Below, piece by piece: positions 11,601-25,725 of a stretch of DNA of 64,000 nucleotides. Location of the stretch: contig NC_044290.2 in NCBI RefSeq assembly GCF_004027225.2, positions 3,302,906 to 3,366,905 of the forward strand, in the 5' to 3' direction. Both the position numbers and the translations under genes were made by a program. Under the pieces are notes generated by a model. It made no database searches, was not told the DNA's origin, and saw nothing but the letters and a program-made list of their open reading frames with translations. Position 1 is the stretch's first letter, and each line of letters starts with the position of its first letter. The stretch is from Strigops habroptila. Taxonomy: Eukaryota; Chordata; Aves; Psittaciformes; Psittacidae.

Positions 11601-14600
11601 CTGGATTTTTATGGGTTTTTTCATATGAAGTCACTTAATGAACCCTCACTTTGAAATCTTGAGACTCATCTTGAAGGGTACTGGAAAATACTGATAGATA
11701 GCGCTTGGCCCTTCTGAGGCTCCCAGTGAGTGGCACAAACACTCATAGCAGTTGTACTGGGTCTGTCCCCATTTTACCTCCACTGTAGCTGTTCTTACCT
11801 GCAAGGTGCAGGCCTGGTCCAGCAAAAGGAGGGCATCTCCCACCCCATCCCTGTGCTCTACATCCCCCTGCACCCCTTGCTGGAGACTCATGCTCAGGGA
11901 AGGAGCCGTTAGCTCTGCAGGAAAATGTATTTAATCCAAAACTTTCAAAGAAGCAATATATTAGGCGTAAAGCAGCTTCCACACTATATTTGCTGGTAAT
12001 TTACAGCCCATACTGTGAGACAGTGTAATGTTTACAAGCAATTAAAGAGAGGATGAGTCAACAATAGCCACCTCGGTTCAGATTTTCAAGTGTTCATCGT
12101 TCATAATTAAGGAGGGATTTGGGAAAGCAGTGGCTGCTCCTCGCAGCTCCTGTGGTCAGGATTTGGGGCCTCTTGCCCAGATCTGCTGCCCCAGGAAAAG
12201 GAGGTATTTATTAAAGCCAGGAGGAATAGTCTGAAGGAGCAGTGGGCAAAGCTGCCTGCTCATCACTAACAGGGGACTCTTCAGATGCTGCCTGGGGCAG
12301 TTTCAGACCAGCCGTGCAAACTTGTGGATAAAGGGCTGCCCTGGGTCTGGCATGAGGCTGGTTTATGTAGAGGGAGGTTTTAATGCAACCCTTCAGGCAG
12401 CTGCTTTCTTCCAGCAACCTGTTGCCTCTGACAGTACTGCTCGCTTCTTCCCACCCGAGAGAGAGTGGCCAGGCTCAGCTTCTGGCAATATAGCAAAACA
12501 AGAACTTTTTCTTAAGCCTCACTAAGCACCGAGCAAAGGCCACACTTGCAAACACCTGGATTTTTCAAGCCTGACCATAGGTGGGACTGGGATTAGCCAT
12601 CACAAGGCAAGACCAGGGACTCAGCTCCAAGCAAGCAGGAGGCTGTGCTCCTACCCTCCTGCCAGCTGGGGTCTCTTTGTCACAGCTAATTATGGTCTCA
12701 TCTTCCCAAGACGTATGAAGAAATGTTTGACTTGGATTCACATCTCTCTGCAGAGCTTCTCACGGTAATTTGGATGCGTGACATGTCATGAATAATACTA
12801 CTGATAGCTGGCCTTAGCCTTGGGGTACAATTGGGGAAACCGTGGCAGGACACAGAAATGATCACCTAGTGTTACTGAGCAGAGCCAATGGCAGTGCCAG
12901 CAGCATCCCTGGATGTCATGAGGGCAGGGGCCAGGCCAAGCTTCCCAACACAACACAGTTTGCCTGTTGGATGGTATCATGCTGGTGGATGCAGTTACAC
13001 TAGACTGCCCTCTTCTTTCACCTGCGTAGACTTTTTACCTTCCTTCCCTGTCCACCACGTCTCCCCTGATCTTTGGTCCTTCAACCTGCTCCATTTTCCC
13101 CTCTGCTGATTATTCTCCAGCTTAACCTTACTCTAGAGAATGAGTCTCTTTACAATCTGTTTTTTCTCATCACGACCAGTAGCAGCCAAGCAACACCCTG
13201 GATAGCAACTGGAGTTGGAGAGTTAAGAAAAGGACTGGGATAAACAGCGAGCACCAGCTCTTCCCATGACATCCCTTTGCTCTCCAGCCTGGGGACTGCA
13301 AGGGTCTGGAGGCAGGGAAGAGTTAATGGTCCCTCCCTGTTTCAGGTCCTATAAAAGAGAGGGAAGGGGGTGGGAAAAGGGTTTGCATCTCTTTCCTCAT
13401 TTGGGGAGGGCCAAAGGCAGGTGCTACTTGTGGGCAACCCCACCACTTCCCTCAGGACCAAAACACAGAGGAGCTGCGATGCTGCTGGAGGCATCCTGGT
13501 ACCTTTGGTCTGGAGCTGCTGCATTCCCCAGCGTTGATGTATGTGGCATGTGTCTGCCTCATGGATAGAGCAGAACATGGGGGACTATATTCACATCTTG
13601 GTTCTGGTGGGAGCCTTCTTCTCTCTTGGCTGCTGTGGTGACTCACACCAGAGGTTGTTTGAGGGATGGGATGGTGTGAGCAGTCCCTCACCTTTGCCAT
13701 TGGGTGGGCAGTGGGGATGTTAATGGCAGGAGGGTTTGCCTGATGGTTTTGGAGCTGGCGGTAACTGACGGAGAAAGCAGAGGCAGCCTTTGAAAATGTG
13801 GACAGTAACCACAAAAATCCATGAAAGTCTGGGAGGTGGGAAAACCATTCCCTGCTCTCCAGGGCCAGATAGAGGGGTTGAGAATCCCATCCCTCTGCTG
13901 GCAAGACATGGGGTACCCCAAGTGATGTGAAGCCCTGGATCCAAAGGTGCTGGATGAGACAAGACTCATGCTTGTGCTTTGGGCACTGGTGCCCTGTTGT
14001 GTCCTGAACAGGGAAGGCAGCAAACACACACAGAAGTAAAATGCTTTGCTCTTCCTTGTGGCTCCTGCTAGAAATAAAGCAGCATTTCATAGCCAGGGTT
14101 AAAAGCGTGAGCAGGAATAAGCCCCAGTGGGAGCAGAGACGGATACAGCTCACTGGCCACAGCAATTGAGCAGGGACATCATCACTGGCAGGTCTCCCTT
14201 GAGCTATCACCCCATGCGCAGTTGCCCACTTGGGGACCCCTGCTTTTCCACTACCTGGTGGGCCATGGCACCTTGCCTAGCAATTCCCAATAATTACAGA
14301 AAGCCACAGAACCAGGCTGTATAATAGCTGCTGATTTATTGGTTTTGCCTTAAACCATTATTCATTATCTCTGTTTCGTTGGATAACCTAGACCCTGTTG
14401 AAAAAATTGCTGTTTCTTCTGCAGTCAGCTTCATCTTAATGAGTTACAATAAGGGTAAAACACCCCCAGAGAAAATCCAAGCATTGTTCCATTTATCAGG
14501 CACGGAAAGTTCAGGAAAAGAAATATTCCAAGGTGATGTAATAGACTGTGACATTCTGCAAGTTAATTTATAAAAGAATTAACTGTATAAAAGAATTAGC

Positions 14601-16306
14601 TGTAGGAGAGACGAAGAAACTCCTTTCTCCAGCCAGCTAGTGTTGGAGTGGCCCTAAAATGACACGTGATGGTAGAAAAACATTTGTTCCTTAAGAGATG
14701 GGTTTTGGTATAGTTTTGGTTTCTATTTTGAAGAGGTCTTTACAATTTCAGGTGCTAAAAGCGCAAAGAATAAACCAGACTTGAAGTGGAAATTCAGCTC
14801 CCTGGACAGGTCAAGCCAGGGAACTTTTGGTGTTGGGTAATTCCCATCAGTTGGAGCACAGCTACACAGCCTGGAGTCCTTATGAATGTTAATCAAGTGA
14901 TGAGAACTCTGGAATGATAGGGGCTATTAAAGGCCTTTCTGAGCCTTGGAGCAGCCCAGGGGAGGAGTACTTGCAGCACCACGATTTCTCGCTGCTCCAG
15001 GCTTCTTCTGACTAATGTTTGCAGCCATTTGGCCATCACGAGCATCCCGTGTGCTTCAAGGTACATGACGCAAGCAAAGGGGGCTGCAACCTGTGGGTGA
15101 CAGCTGTAAAAGGCCTAAAATGCAATTATCCCAGGAGATTGCCATGCTGTTTGCTGCGGCTGCTCTTTGGGGTGCAGGATCTCTTCTGGGCAAGTCAGGG
15201 CACCTCCTCGGACTCCTCTCCCCTCCCCAGTGCAGGTGAGCTCCCACTGCACGCACTCAGAGATGCAGACACATCCAAAGGCAAATCCATGATGCCTGGG
15301 TGGGAACGGGCATTGCACCAGTCCTTCCTGGTGATGTTCAGCCTCTGCTGCAGTGATGGATCCCACACACCCCGGCACCCACCAGCAATAACCGATGGAG
15401 CAGGGAGAGATGCTCCAGGGTTTTTATTCCAATGAAGGTTTGTAAATAACTTCCTCCTCAGCTAGCAGTTTCTGCCTGTTTTGGGAAAGCAGTGAGGAGT
15501 CTCTATTTAGCACCTATTTTTGAAATAACGATTTATAATAGACCAAGCAAATGAAACTGCTGGAGGAAGAAGAGAGGACCGGTTTGGGCGCTTGGATGGC
15601 CTAATGAAGTCCCACCGAAGTTCCTGTTTGTTGTCAGCTATTAATTCTTTCTTTGATTCAGTCCCCAAATTACTTTCCCTAGAAGTGAATCTAAATATGA
15701 AAATCAATTAAGAAGGGAACGAGTAGCTACATCTGGGAGAGGAGGCAAATATAATGACAAATCACCAGGTTCTTTCCGAGCATGCAAATTAACATTTAGA
15801 GTGTATTTTGAGAAAAGGGAATTTGGAAATGCTGCTTCACTGAAAGCACTAAATCAATTTTCCAAGCGTGAGCACTAGAGATGCTTCAAAGTTAGAGAGA
15901 GCTCTGTCTCTGGATAAAAATATAAAAAAGACACAGAAATCAATGTTGAAAATTAATTAAACAGAGTCTTTTCTCTCTTTCTCCTTCCAGTCAATGCAAA
16001 GAGAAAATTGTAAGGTGGCTGAAATTTACATTTCCACAGAGATTGTGCTGGGACAAAAATGAATAAATGCTCATTGCTTCAATATTTCTGTTGTAGTGTT
16101 GGAGCAGGGCTTTTTAATTAAATGGAGTGATTTGTCATCACTTTCCCAAGCGAGTGCCACCCAATATGCTGGAACAGGCCAGCCCTTCAGAGATGATGCA
16201 ACCACAGACAAGAATAGGGAAGAACTTTAAGCTGGAAAACATTAGTTCCTTGGCTCCTTTCTTAGGAGGGTTTTTTTTTAGCACTGGTTTTCAGCTGGTG
16301 CCTGGC
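8621..16306. other. Intergenic, no gene seen
   Basis: Mixed-composition DNA with no CR1 copy. The longest open frame (13452-14210, minus, 252 codons) shows no domain, no codon pattern and no splice context, and is rejected. AT-rich repeat-free stretches at about 14320-14620 and 15490-16120 stand out and are candidates for conserved non-coding elements only. Confidence 0.45.
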
Positions 16307-16532
16307 TTGAGATGAGCTCTGAGGCAGAAGCTCTTCCCTGTGAGGGTGCTGAGGCGCTGGCACAGGGTGCCCAGAGAAGCTGTGGCTGCCCCATCCCTGG
16401 CAGTGTTCAAGGCCAGGTTGGACACAGGGGCTTGGAGCAACCTGCTCTAGTGGAAGGTGTCCCTGCCCGTGGCAGGGGGGTGGAACTGTGTGAGCTTTAA
16501 GGTCCCTTCCAACATTCTATGGGATTCTATAG
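16307..16532 (+). mobile_element. CR1 LINE 3' fragment
   Basis: The 5'-truncated copy begins at GATGAGCTCTGAGGCAGAAG, continues through the ORF2 C-terminal segment and the GGACACAGGGGCTTGGAGCA stretch, and ends with GGGATTCTATA. It matches the copies at 20.4, 23.6 and (inverted) 25.7 kb almost base for base. Confidence 0.9.
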
Positions 16533-17930
16533 ATAGTTTGGGGTTTTGTAAGGTTCCTAAAGGGTTCAGGAGTTTTGCAGGTTTAATGCACTGTGCTGAG
16601 CTTGGGTCCCGGGGCAATGAGGAGCAGGCACAGCAGCACAACTCTGCTCCATCCAGCAGCAGGCAGGCAGTGAGGAGATGGCTTTTAATTATTCAAAACT
16701 CATCTTCCCTCCCATTTAAAGCAAAATCTGTCCAGTTAATTATATCCTGTGGAAACGGATTTGATTGCTCTAATCTTCCAGGTTCGACTTGTTGGCAGCG
16801 GTAGCATATTGCCATACAGAAGGGCTGTGCTAAGCATATGAAAAGACAGAAAATAAGGAACAAAAATGGTCTCAGGCAGATTTTGCCTTTGTTCGTTGCC
16901 TCACTTTTGAGAAGGGTGGTTGAGGGGTGAGAGGAGCTGGGGATCTATGGTTGTAGCATTCATCTATGTTCGCCGGGCTACCCAAATCCTGCTTTAGAAG
17001 GGTTTTCCCACAGAACTGGAACAGATCTGGATTGATTTTTCAGGCCTGTTTGGTGTCTAGTATGCCATGGCCTAAGCCGTGCTGGGGGAGATTTCCTGAT
17101 TATGCATGGGAAACTCAGCCAAGGGTGGTGGGTTTGCTGTCCTGGGGGCTTCATCGCTCATCCCAGGCAGCAGCTCCCCCAGGAACTCCAGGAACTGACA
17201 TCCCTGGAACTTTGGCCCAGTAAATCCCAGTTTTTGCCCAACACTTCAGCAGCAGAAACATGGCATTTTGCTTGTGTACCGACAAAACTTGTTCTTTTCA
17301 TACTGTTTGTGTATGAACATAGGGGTTTTTTTACCCCCGGGGTGAATCCTGTACTTCTGGATCCCTGGTTACCTTGGTAACATCCTAGAAGAATTAATAC
17401 ACAATATCAATATCTAAAGCATCTGGAACCAAGTCCAGAGGATGACACTTAAAAACACACAAACCCTTCTAAATCCTCCCGAGAACAGTGGCTGGATCAG
17501 TTTCTTATTAATCCTGGATGACCCAGTGAGGAGCAGCAGCTCTCAAAGATTTCCACCTTCTATGATTATCCAGCCCCTGAGATCAGCCCAAGATGCTTCC
17601 CATCAAGCTGAAAAAATCACCCCCATGCTCTACCAGGCAGCCAGATCTGCTCAGTAGTGAAAAGGAGGAAAAATGCGCCCAGTGCCTTGGAGTATGAGAT
17701 GGCTTCTGGAACAGGAAGGGCAGCTGAGGAGAAGTTGCATTTTTTACCTTTTTCATAGCTTCTATTAGCACAGTTTTAGGCTTTTTTCTCTTTCTCCTTT
17801 CTAGTTCTTTTTTCCTGGAGGTGATCAGGCTTTTCCCCATCACATGAGGGTGCAAAGCCCATTAATGAGAGCTGGAGGATGGGAACTGACATATTGCCTG
17901 TCCAGACGCTTTTAACCCTCACTGCTCTAT
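16533..17930. other. Intergenic, no gene seen
   Basis: Unique-looking DNA between two CR1 copies. Only short, non-homologous open frames are present. Confidence 0.45.
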
Positions 17931-18212
17931 CATGGAATCATAGAATCATAGAGCGGTTTGGGTTGGAAAGGACCTTAAAGATCATCGAGTTCCAACCCCC
18001 TGCCATGTGCAGGGATGCCCCACACTAGACCATGTTGCCCAAGGCTCTGTCCAACCTGGTCTTGAACACTGCCAGGGATGGAGCATTCATCACGTCTCTT
18101 GGCAACCTTTGCCAGCACCTCAACACCCTCACATTAAAGAACTTCTTCCTTATGTCTAACCTAAACTTCCCCGTGCTAGTTTAAACCCATCACCCCTTCT
18201 CCTATCAGCCAG
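17931..18212 (-). mobile_element. CR1 LINE 3' fragment
   Basis: The plus strand shows the reverse complement of a CR1 3' end: GAATCATAGAATCATAG, then GGTTTGGGTTGGAAAGGACC and TTCCAACCCCCTGCCA, and further into the ORF2 C-terminal region (ACATTAAAGAACTTCTTCCT). It resembles the 3' part of the element at 2746 more than the 16-26 kb group, so it is a different subfamily or age. It is 5'-truncated. Confidence 0.9.
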
Positions 18213-20393
18213 AACAAACTCTCATCCCCAGTTCAGCAGGATGGGCTCCTGTTCCTCTCATCCCAGGTCACTTGGTGCAATGCCACGTGAGCTCCAGGTT
18301 TTGCAGCAGCATCGCTTGGAGCATAACTGAGCCTTGCAAGGTATTATTGGTTTTTTCCTCCCTCATTAGCTAATAAATCTCTTGGTGGATGATATCTGTG
18401 ATGGATATTGGCCATGATCCGAGTAGGGCAAGTGATCAAGTCCAATTACTTTATTAGCAAGAAAAGGCTCATCATGGTGACTCTGTGCACTGGCTCTGGG
18501 CTGGGTTGACAGGTCGGTGCTTGCAGTGGGGTCGGATGTTGGTTCAGTCCTATCCCCACTCCACAGGGCTTCTGAATTCATCTGGTCTCGCCACGGCCAC
18601 ATGGGAGCTGCTTGAAATGAAGAAACTTCTCTCTTCTCTGTCTTTAGAAAATGAGATGCCAAAATATAGGATGATCAAGGGTTTAACATTTGTTTTAGAC
18701 AGGCCAGTTGCAAGTCAGTTAGAGTTTTTGTTGAGTTCCTGCTCCGGTTTTTTCAGCATCAAGCCTCAGCACATTTGTCATGGGGAAGGAGTATTCCGAC
18801 TGACATTTTTAGGCCAGGGCCATAGACATCACTCATCAGGCAGCTCTGCAGCTATTGCTGTGCATTTTCCAGGGAAGACGGCGGACATTCCTTGCCCAGG
18901 TCCCCTGTCCCCGTGGGAAGCGAGGGTGGTCCCATGCTGCCAGCCACATTCCCTATCCCATTTGCAACTATTTTTTTTCCTGTTTTCATTTAAGCATATC
19001 GTGCCCAGATAAACCCGAGCCAGAACCTGCAGGGGCTGTCACAGCCATTATTGAGCATGAATTTCTTTAGCCTGGAGGGGGATGTGGCCCATCCCTTGGG
19101 GGATGCGGCTGCAGGGACGAGGCACGTGCCAAGTTGCTCTACGAGAACCCTGAAGTGATGGAAACGTGTGTCTGAATGTAAAGCGAGCTGGTGCTTTGCT
19201 TTCTTTGCACACAGAGCCAAGACAAAGACAAAACTCATGCAGGGCTGTTACTGGGGCTGGCTGGACCCAGTGGGACATCACAGAGGAGGAGGCAGGACCC
19301 TCCGCCAGCCTTGCTTTGTCCTGTTTTCCTGCACCATCCATCCCAAAAGGCTTATACAAAGCAATTTCTGCCTATTGCCAGCCTCAAATAAACCCAAGAC
19401 ACACAGTACTGGAAGGCCAGACAAGTGTGATTTCCTCAGTCGGACATACTGAGGCACAATCCAGCTGTCTGCTACTTGGAGTCACCGAATGCACAAATGA
19501 AGGTTCCTCACATTTTTTCACTTACCCCAGCGAAGGGACCATCCCTCCCAGCTGCCTTTGTGCTGGTCCTGCCTGCTCTGTCTGCATCACTTGTCAGGCT
19601 GGTCTGCAAGGACTGTCAGGTCACAGACCCACATCAGGTGTGCTGTGGTGCTCGGGGGCTGTGGGGATTTGCTCAGGAAGCCTATCTACTCTTCACTTCC
19701 ATATGCAATCAGCAGCTACTTCACAGTTCATTCTCTGCTTGGCTGGTGCCTCTTGTGTGCAGTGTGAGTACAACTGTGCACAGCAAACCACACACAGATG
19801 GGGAAGAGCATCTCTTTATGTGCCAGGTATGCTCCTTTGTCCAACATGATATGAAAATATAGATCTGCATAGGAGTCTCATGGGGATACAAGCTACCTGT
19901 ATGAACTGGCATTAAGGTTTTGCGTTGGGGTTTATTTTGTCCTTTATTTCATTGAGGAATTAAAGCAGTAGCATCATGGCTGCAAAGGCAGAGATTTCTT
20001 GGAGAAGATCCAGGCTGGTTTGACACTCATTGCCCTGAATGACAAGAATTAAAAGGAAAAGAGGAAAAAACCAAAAAAACAGAAAGAAAGAAATTCCAGC
20101 AGCCGCTGCTCCTCTTCTGCATTGCTTATCCGACAGCTGAAGGTTTATTTGCACTGGCTAAGCTGAAGTGAGCAACTTAATTCCCTTTTAATTCTTTTCA
20201 GAAGGCTTCAGAAAGCCTAAAAACTGTTTTCTTGCATGCAATTAACTCGGAGGCGGCCCCCAGCCCTCCCAGGTACCAGGGATTTGGTGGTGGTGGTGGC
20301 TGGGGTTTTATTATCTCTTCCCAATAACAGGAGCGACTGGAGCCCAGGAGCTGCTGAACATTAAGCTGTCATTTTGGGAATGCTTTATGCATT
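18213..20393. other. Intergenic, no gene seen
   Basis: No gene supported. The 227-codon frame at 19166-19849 is cysteine/serine-rich, overlapped by open frames in the other two plus-strand frames, and without homology that I recognise. Confidence 0.45.
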
Positions 20394-20596
20394 ATTCCCT
20401 GTGAGGGTGCTGAGGCGCTGGCACAGGGTGCCCAGAGAAGCTGTGGCTGCCCCATCCCTGGCAGTGTTCAAGGCCAGGTTGGACACAGGGGCTTGGAGCA
20501 ACCTGCTCTAGTGGAAGGTGTCCCTGCCCGTGGCAGGGGGTTGGAATTGGATGAGCTTTAAGGTCCTTTCCAACCCAAACCAGTCTGGGATTCTAT
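20394..20596 (+). mobile_element. CR1 LINE 3' fragment
   Basis: Short 5'-truncated copy beginning at TTCCCTGTGAGGGTGCTGAG and ending GGGATTCTAT. It is of the same subfamily as the copies at 16.3, 23.6 and 25.7 kb, from which it differs at only a few positions. Confidence 0.9.
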
Positions 20597-23424
20597 CCAG
20601 GCAGTGATGGCAGGGTAGCTGCCAGGGGTGGCCTCACTCTGTCCTCCATGAGACAGTGAGGAGCAGTGTCACCCCAACACATGCGTGTCTCTTTAGAGCT
20701 TCCCCCACCGCTGTGGCTCCAAAAGGCTTCTTGTGATGATTAATAGACTGTAAATCACACTTAGTATTTGCAGTATCACTGCGAGCATCCCCAGGCTTGC
20801 AGTGGACATAGTAAAGCTGCTCAGTGGTGGCTTTTCCTTGAAAGCCTGGGCTGCAGAGCCACTGAGACCGTCATATCCCTGCATACGCTGGCTAACATCC
20901 TAGGAAATCCGGCAGAACCTCCTACCTTGTTCTGCCCCAGGCTGGCATAGATTAGTCAGCCCATTAAACTAATCTCCCTCTAAACCTCATGGATACAGGG
21001 GAATATTCTTCTTCAGGAACACCTTCAGCAAGTGGACCATTTAAAAATAACCCAAAAAATCAAACCAAAGCAAAAGAAAAAATAAATAACCCCTCAAAAC
21101 CCCAAAACCCATACTTTTTTTATAGTGAAAACCAAGTATCTTTTAATCAGCATGGATTTCCAGGTGGATTTCTCTCTGTGGGTCCTGCAATGTAGGGACT
21201 TATCCTCTACAGCCCTCTGAACGTTGGAAGACGTTTGTAAGTCTCTAAATGGGAGTGGAAAGTGCTCTTTGGTAGTTGAGGGATGTGGTATGTAGGAACT
21301 GGATGTCGGGACTGGAAACAGGGAGGACAAACAGCCCTCAGATTTGCATTGAGGAAGGTTGGCAGGAAAATGGGTTTTTACCCTTCTGTAGTATTTAGTA
21401 TCTGTGAACCTCCAGGCCACAACTAGATGTGGTTGAGAATTTGATGGAAAGTTTGGGATTTTTTACTAAAAAAATATTAATTCCAGGGGGTATTTGTGAG
21501 GAAAAGGGTTGGTTTGACAGGGTTTGATGGAGAAGGCTGGGGAGTTATTTCAAACTCTGCCTAAATGATTGTACACTGGTGGTGGGAAACGACATCTCAT
21601 TGGGCAGTTGAAGTCCTTGTGCTGTAATTCAGTAAGTGCAACATCAAATAGCTCTGCTTGGCTCACTAACATCACTTATTCCTCACTTTCCATGAAAATA
21701 AGGCATTTGTTATGTATTTGTTATGTTTTAATGCTGTGGGCCCAGCTTGCTGAAGAGTTTAGCTGCTTCCATGTGAGTGCTGCAGCTGGGGTGCAGCAGC
21801 AAAGCTCCTGGTCTGGAGATGGAGGGTGCAGGCTCAGCTCGTTCAGAGGAGCCAGGTCAGGAGCTGTCCTTTGCTCTGCTCACCCTGTGAGCATCCCAGC
21901 TTGGCTCAGGGCTGCACCATGACCCATCCCCTGTGGGAAAGACAAAAGAGCCATTGCGCTTGGGGAGAAACCTGTTGCAGTGGTAAAGCAAAGGATCTAT
22001 CAAGACTTGGGAAGGGAAGGATACTTTTAGGAGGATGTTAAACTGTTGACTTAGGAAGTGGGGGATGCTCTTGGGGTAATGTTAAATAGCTGATGCGTTA
22101 TTCCCTGTAGCAGGGCTTTGGGTATGGTGCAGAGCCCAGGCTCGGGGTACAGCTGACCCCACAGCTCACCCCATGCAGGCCTGCAGAATGGTCCTAGCAG
22201 CTCTATCAGAAGCCCTGCATCCAGCCCCTCCCTGCACACTAACAACCTGCACATCCTTCAAAGAAACTGCCTGATTTGTTTGCCTTGCTGTTTTCACATG
22301 ACACTTATCGCCTAACGAGGAGCAGTTGCCTGCTCCCTAAAGAATTCTGTCTGCTTAGTGCCAGGGATGGGGAATCGGGATTCCTGATGCCCTTGCCCAT
22401 AAGGTTGGGATATTACCCCACGTCTTTGATGAGTGGAAAGCCTCTGAACCCATGCCTGCAGGTGGCAGGTCACGGTAGGTGTCCCCATGCCTTGCAGTGG
22501 GATGCCCATACCCAAGGATCACTCTTTTCCTTCCCCAGCACTGCGGCCACGATCAGCCCTTCCCAAGCAAAGCCCCAGCTCCAGTCTTCACTGACATCTA
22601 GTGGCAATGGGGACACTTCAGGGCTCACAGGGAGTGGCTGCTTTAAGCTAAAAAGAGGGGTGCAGTCTTCCATGCTGTTCCTCATCCCCGTGGCATGCCA
22701 CCCCACTGGGGAAAGCCACTCTCCTCCTGCACACTCCAGGCAAGGGACCTTGCAGATAGTGTCCCTGCCACTAGCTTGGCTCTGCAGATCAGGATATTGA
22801 GATGGGAAAGGGGTGCATGGTCTTAAACCATTTCCCTGCCTGACTCATTTTACCTTAAAGTTATGGCGGTAAGCTTCATCCTCCCTTGTGCTAAAGAAAA
22901 TAGGAGAAATGTGTTTTCTAACCTAAGGCACAGAGCAGCAGTCATTGAAAAGTCCAGGGTGAAAAGGCTTTTTATATATATTTTCTAGGGTGAAAAGACT
23001 AGGTCCAGGGTTTTTCAAATACAACAGCAAACCTCCACTGGCTGCAGGTTACCTGCTCTGTCACTCTTCTCCCTGCTCCTCCTGCAGCCAGGAGCACGGC
23101 TGCCCTCCTCAGCAAGGAAGGGTTCTGCAACATGCTACTGGGGGCATCAGTCACAAGGGTTGCTCACGTATTTCCTATCTAAAGGAACGAAAAGCTTTGG
23201 CATGAGGGGCCAGCCTGGATAAGCCTCAATCTGCTCAAAATGAGCTAAAAGCTGTAAAAGGAGGTGAAGAAAAGTAGTGGGGGGAAGGGCAGCTCTGGGA
23301 TGCTGAAAATAATAAAGATATGGACCTTTTAGGGTGAGTGCGTAGGAGGCCATGAAGGTGCTCCGAGGGGATGGGGAGCTTCTGTGGCTGTTGTGGCTTA
23401 TGCCAGCATTTTTTTGCCTCTGCT
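20597..23424. other. Intergenic, no gene seen
   Basis: No gene or recognisable repeat. Open frames such as 22276-22800 are short and lack any motif that I know. Confidence 0.45.
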
Positions 23425-23827
23425 CTGGAGCCAGGCTGAGAGAGCTGGGCTGGTTCAGCCTGGAGAAGGCTCCTTAAGGGGAGACCTTAGAGCAGCTCCA
23501 GTGCCTAAAGGGGCTATAAAAACCTTGGAGAGGAGTTTTCAACAACAGCCTGTAGGGACAGGACAAGGGGAACGGCTTTAACCTGCCAGAGGGGAGATTG
23601 AGATGAGCTCTGAGGCAGAAGCTCTTCCCTGTGAGGGTGCTGAGGCGCTGGCACAGGGTGCCCAGAGAAGCTGTGGCTGCCCCATCCCTGGCAGTGTTCA
23701 AGGCCAGGTTGGACACAGGGGCTTGGAGCAACCTGCTCTAGTGGAAAGTGTCCCTGCCTGTGGCAGGGGTTGGAGCTGGATGAGCTTTAAGGTCCCTTCC
23801 AGAACAAACCAGTCTGGGATTCTATGA
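23425..23827 (+). mobile_element. CR1 LINE 3' fragment (inverted pair member)
   Basis: It starts near AGGCTGAGAGAGCTGGGCTG (ORF2 peptide pattern of E-R-L-R-E-L-G-L-F-S-L-E type, diverged). It continues through the GGGGAGATTGAGATGAGCTC segment and ends GGGATTCTATGA. About 400 bases match the minus-strand copy at 25726-26225 in inverted orientation. Confidence 0.9.
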
Positions 23828-25725
23828 TGATGTTGAGGTTAGGGGCCGAGATGTGCCCAGTTCCATGGCGGTAGATTACTCCCAATGGAGGTGGGTGACA
23901 GGCCACCTGAACATATATCACCACCAAGGACAAGGGATGATGTTGCTCTGCACCCACAAACCCAGTTTGTAGAACTGGTGCAATCACCCACTGCAACCTA
24001 TCCCCAACAACGCCTGCGGGTGAATGAGCTCTTGAGGCTGGTGCTGAAAACTGGACCCTTTTTACCTCCTCCATCAAACAAATCCCAAAACCTCACTGAC
24101 TTTGTTACAGTGCTAACACAATTTTACAGCTTTTTTTGATCTACACTGTTCTGAACTTCCCTCTATAAATGCCACGGAGCCCAACTCAGCCCCCATGATA
24201 CAGAGAATTACTTATACGGGAACACATTATTTGATAGGAATCTGCCTGGGGTTTTTTATTCCCACTGAACATCCTTATCTGTGCAATGGTTGTGTGTGCA
24301 CACAGGAAAGTGGTTCTTTCCCATTCATCTGCCAGCGATTTGGTCCATTCACTGCCCTGGGAGGACTATCAGAGCATAACAGTCCAGCCACTCCTTTTCT
24401 GCACAACTAGGGTAGGAGTTAGCAGCTCACAAGCCCCGTTCTCAGCTCCATGGCAGGAGGAGCAGAGCGAGGGGGGCCTGAACCCACTCCTAAAGGAAAG
24501 GTGAAATGCCTAAAGAGCTGCGACCCCCCTCCGCGCCCATCATGCCTGATTTACAACGATACCTGATCTAATTTACACATTTTCAAGTAAATTAACTCCT
24601 GGGCAGACCTGGAGCCAAGTGGTTCTGCCATAAAATTCCTGCACTAAGAAGAAACAGTTTGCCAAAGAAGTGGGAGCCAACAGCAGCTGGCAGCCGTGTC
24701 TTCCCATTGCTCACCGCAGTCCCAACCCAGCATCGTAAGGCCCGAGGTGTTCCAGGCTTGAAGCTAAATGCTTTTGTAATGGGATAACACAGCCATGATA
24801 TTTGAGGATCACGTTCTGCATGCAGGAAGGGGTTTTTCCCCCCTAATTCTCTTTCTTTTTTAATTCACCACTGGGAAGAAGCAAACAAAAGCCTGTAATC
24901 TTCACCCAGCAGGCGCACAGTACATAAGCTGCAGGTGCCTCCCAACCCTCCTGGAGGAGTTTTGTTCTCCCACCTTATCTCCACCTCCAGGTCACACCAT
25001 CAGGGCTTAGCGCAGGGTCTGAGGGGGGCACATGGTGCTGCTGTCCCCATCCTGCTCCGGGCAGGGTGCAAGGGGAGGCAGCCCCCAGCAGCGCAGCAGT
25101 GTGTTTCCTGGTGATAACCCTTATCCCAACCACAGCTGGCGACAACAGGAGTGCACGGACCATAAGCCCACTGGTACAAGCATCCCTGGAAGGATTTGAT
25201 GTTCATGAAGAAACCAGTTTTTCCCTATTTCTTCAGGTATTGTAGCTTCCGGTGCTAATTATTTTGTGTTTTAAGCCATCCGTAACTGATCTGATCCTCA
25301 AAGCATCAATGTCTTGCTCTAATTCTTCCATATTTTTATTCCTTTTATTTTTTCCCTCTGAACTCCTGCAAGGGACCCTCTGGGACTCCACGGATCTTGC
25401 TTTTTGTTTACTTTTAATCAGTTTGCTTTTCTTCCTCAAAACAAAGACAAATAACACTGCAAAGGCTTCTCCTTGGAAATTTCTCTACATAGAGAACAAG
25501 AAGGGTGGGGGGAAGCATGTCTTGTTAAAGGCTGAATTTCCTGATGATTTCCTCCCTTTTTCTCTGGTTTGCTGCGAGATAAATGACTCTAGCTAAGAAA
25601 GTGAAGGGGACCCATACAATCGGCTGCCTTGGGAACCATGGCAAGTGAGTATGGTGAAAATAAGGTGATGGGGTGTCACATCCCATCCAATAAGACAGGA
25701 TCACCAGGTGGGGACCCTGGTTCTT
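23828..25725. other. Spacer between inverted CR1 copies
   Basis: About 1.9 kb of unique-looking DNA separates two inverted CR1 copies. I see no gene in it. Confidence 0.5.

Noticed and set aside
13452..14210. 252-codon frame on the minus strand, longest in the window
   Set aside because: No recognisable domain or motif, overlapped by open frames in other phases, and no promoter, splice or polyadenylation context.
19166..19849. 227-codon frame on the plus strand
   Set aside because: All three plus-strand frames are partly open here. The composition is cysteine/serine-rich without motifs; consistent with chance in stop-poor DNA.
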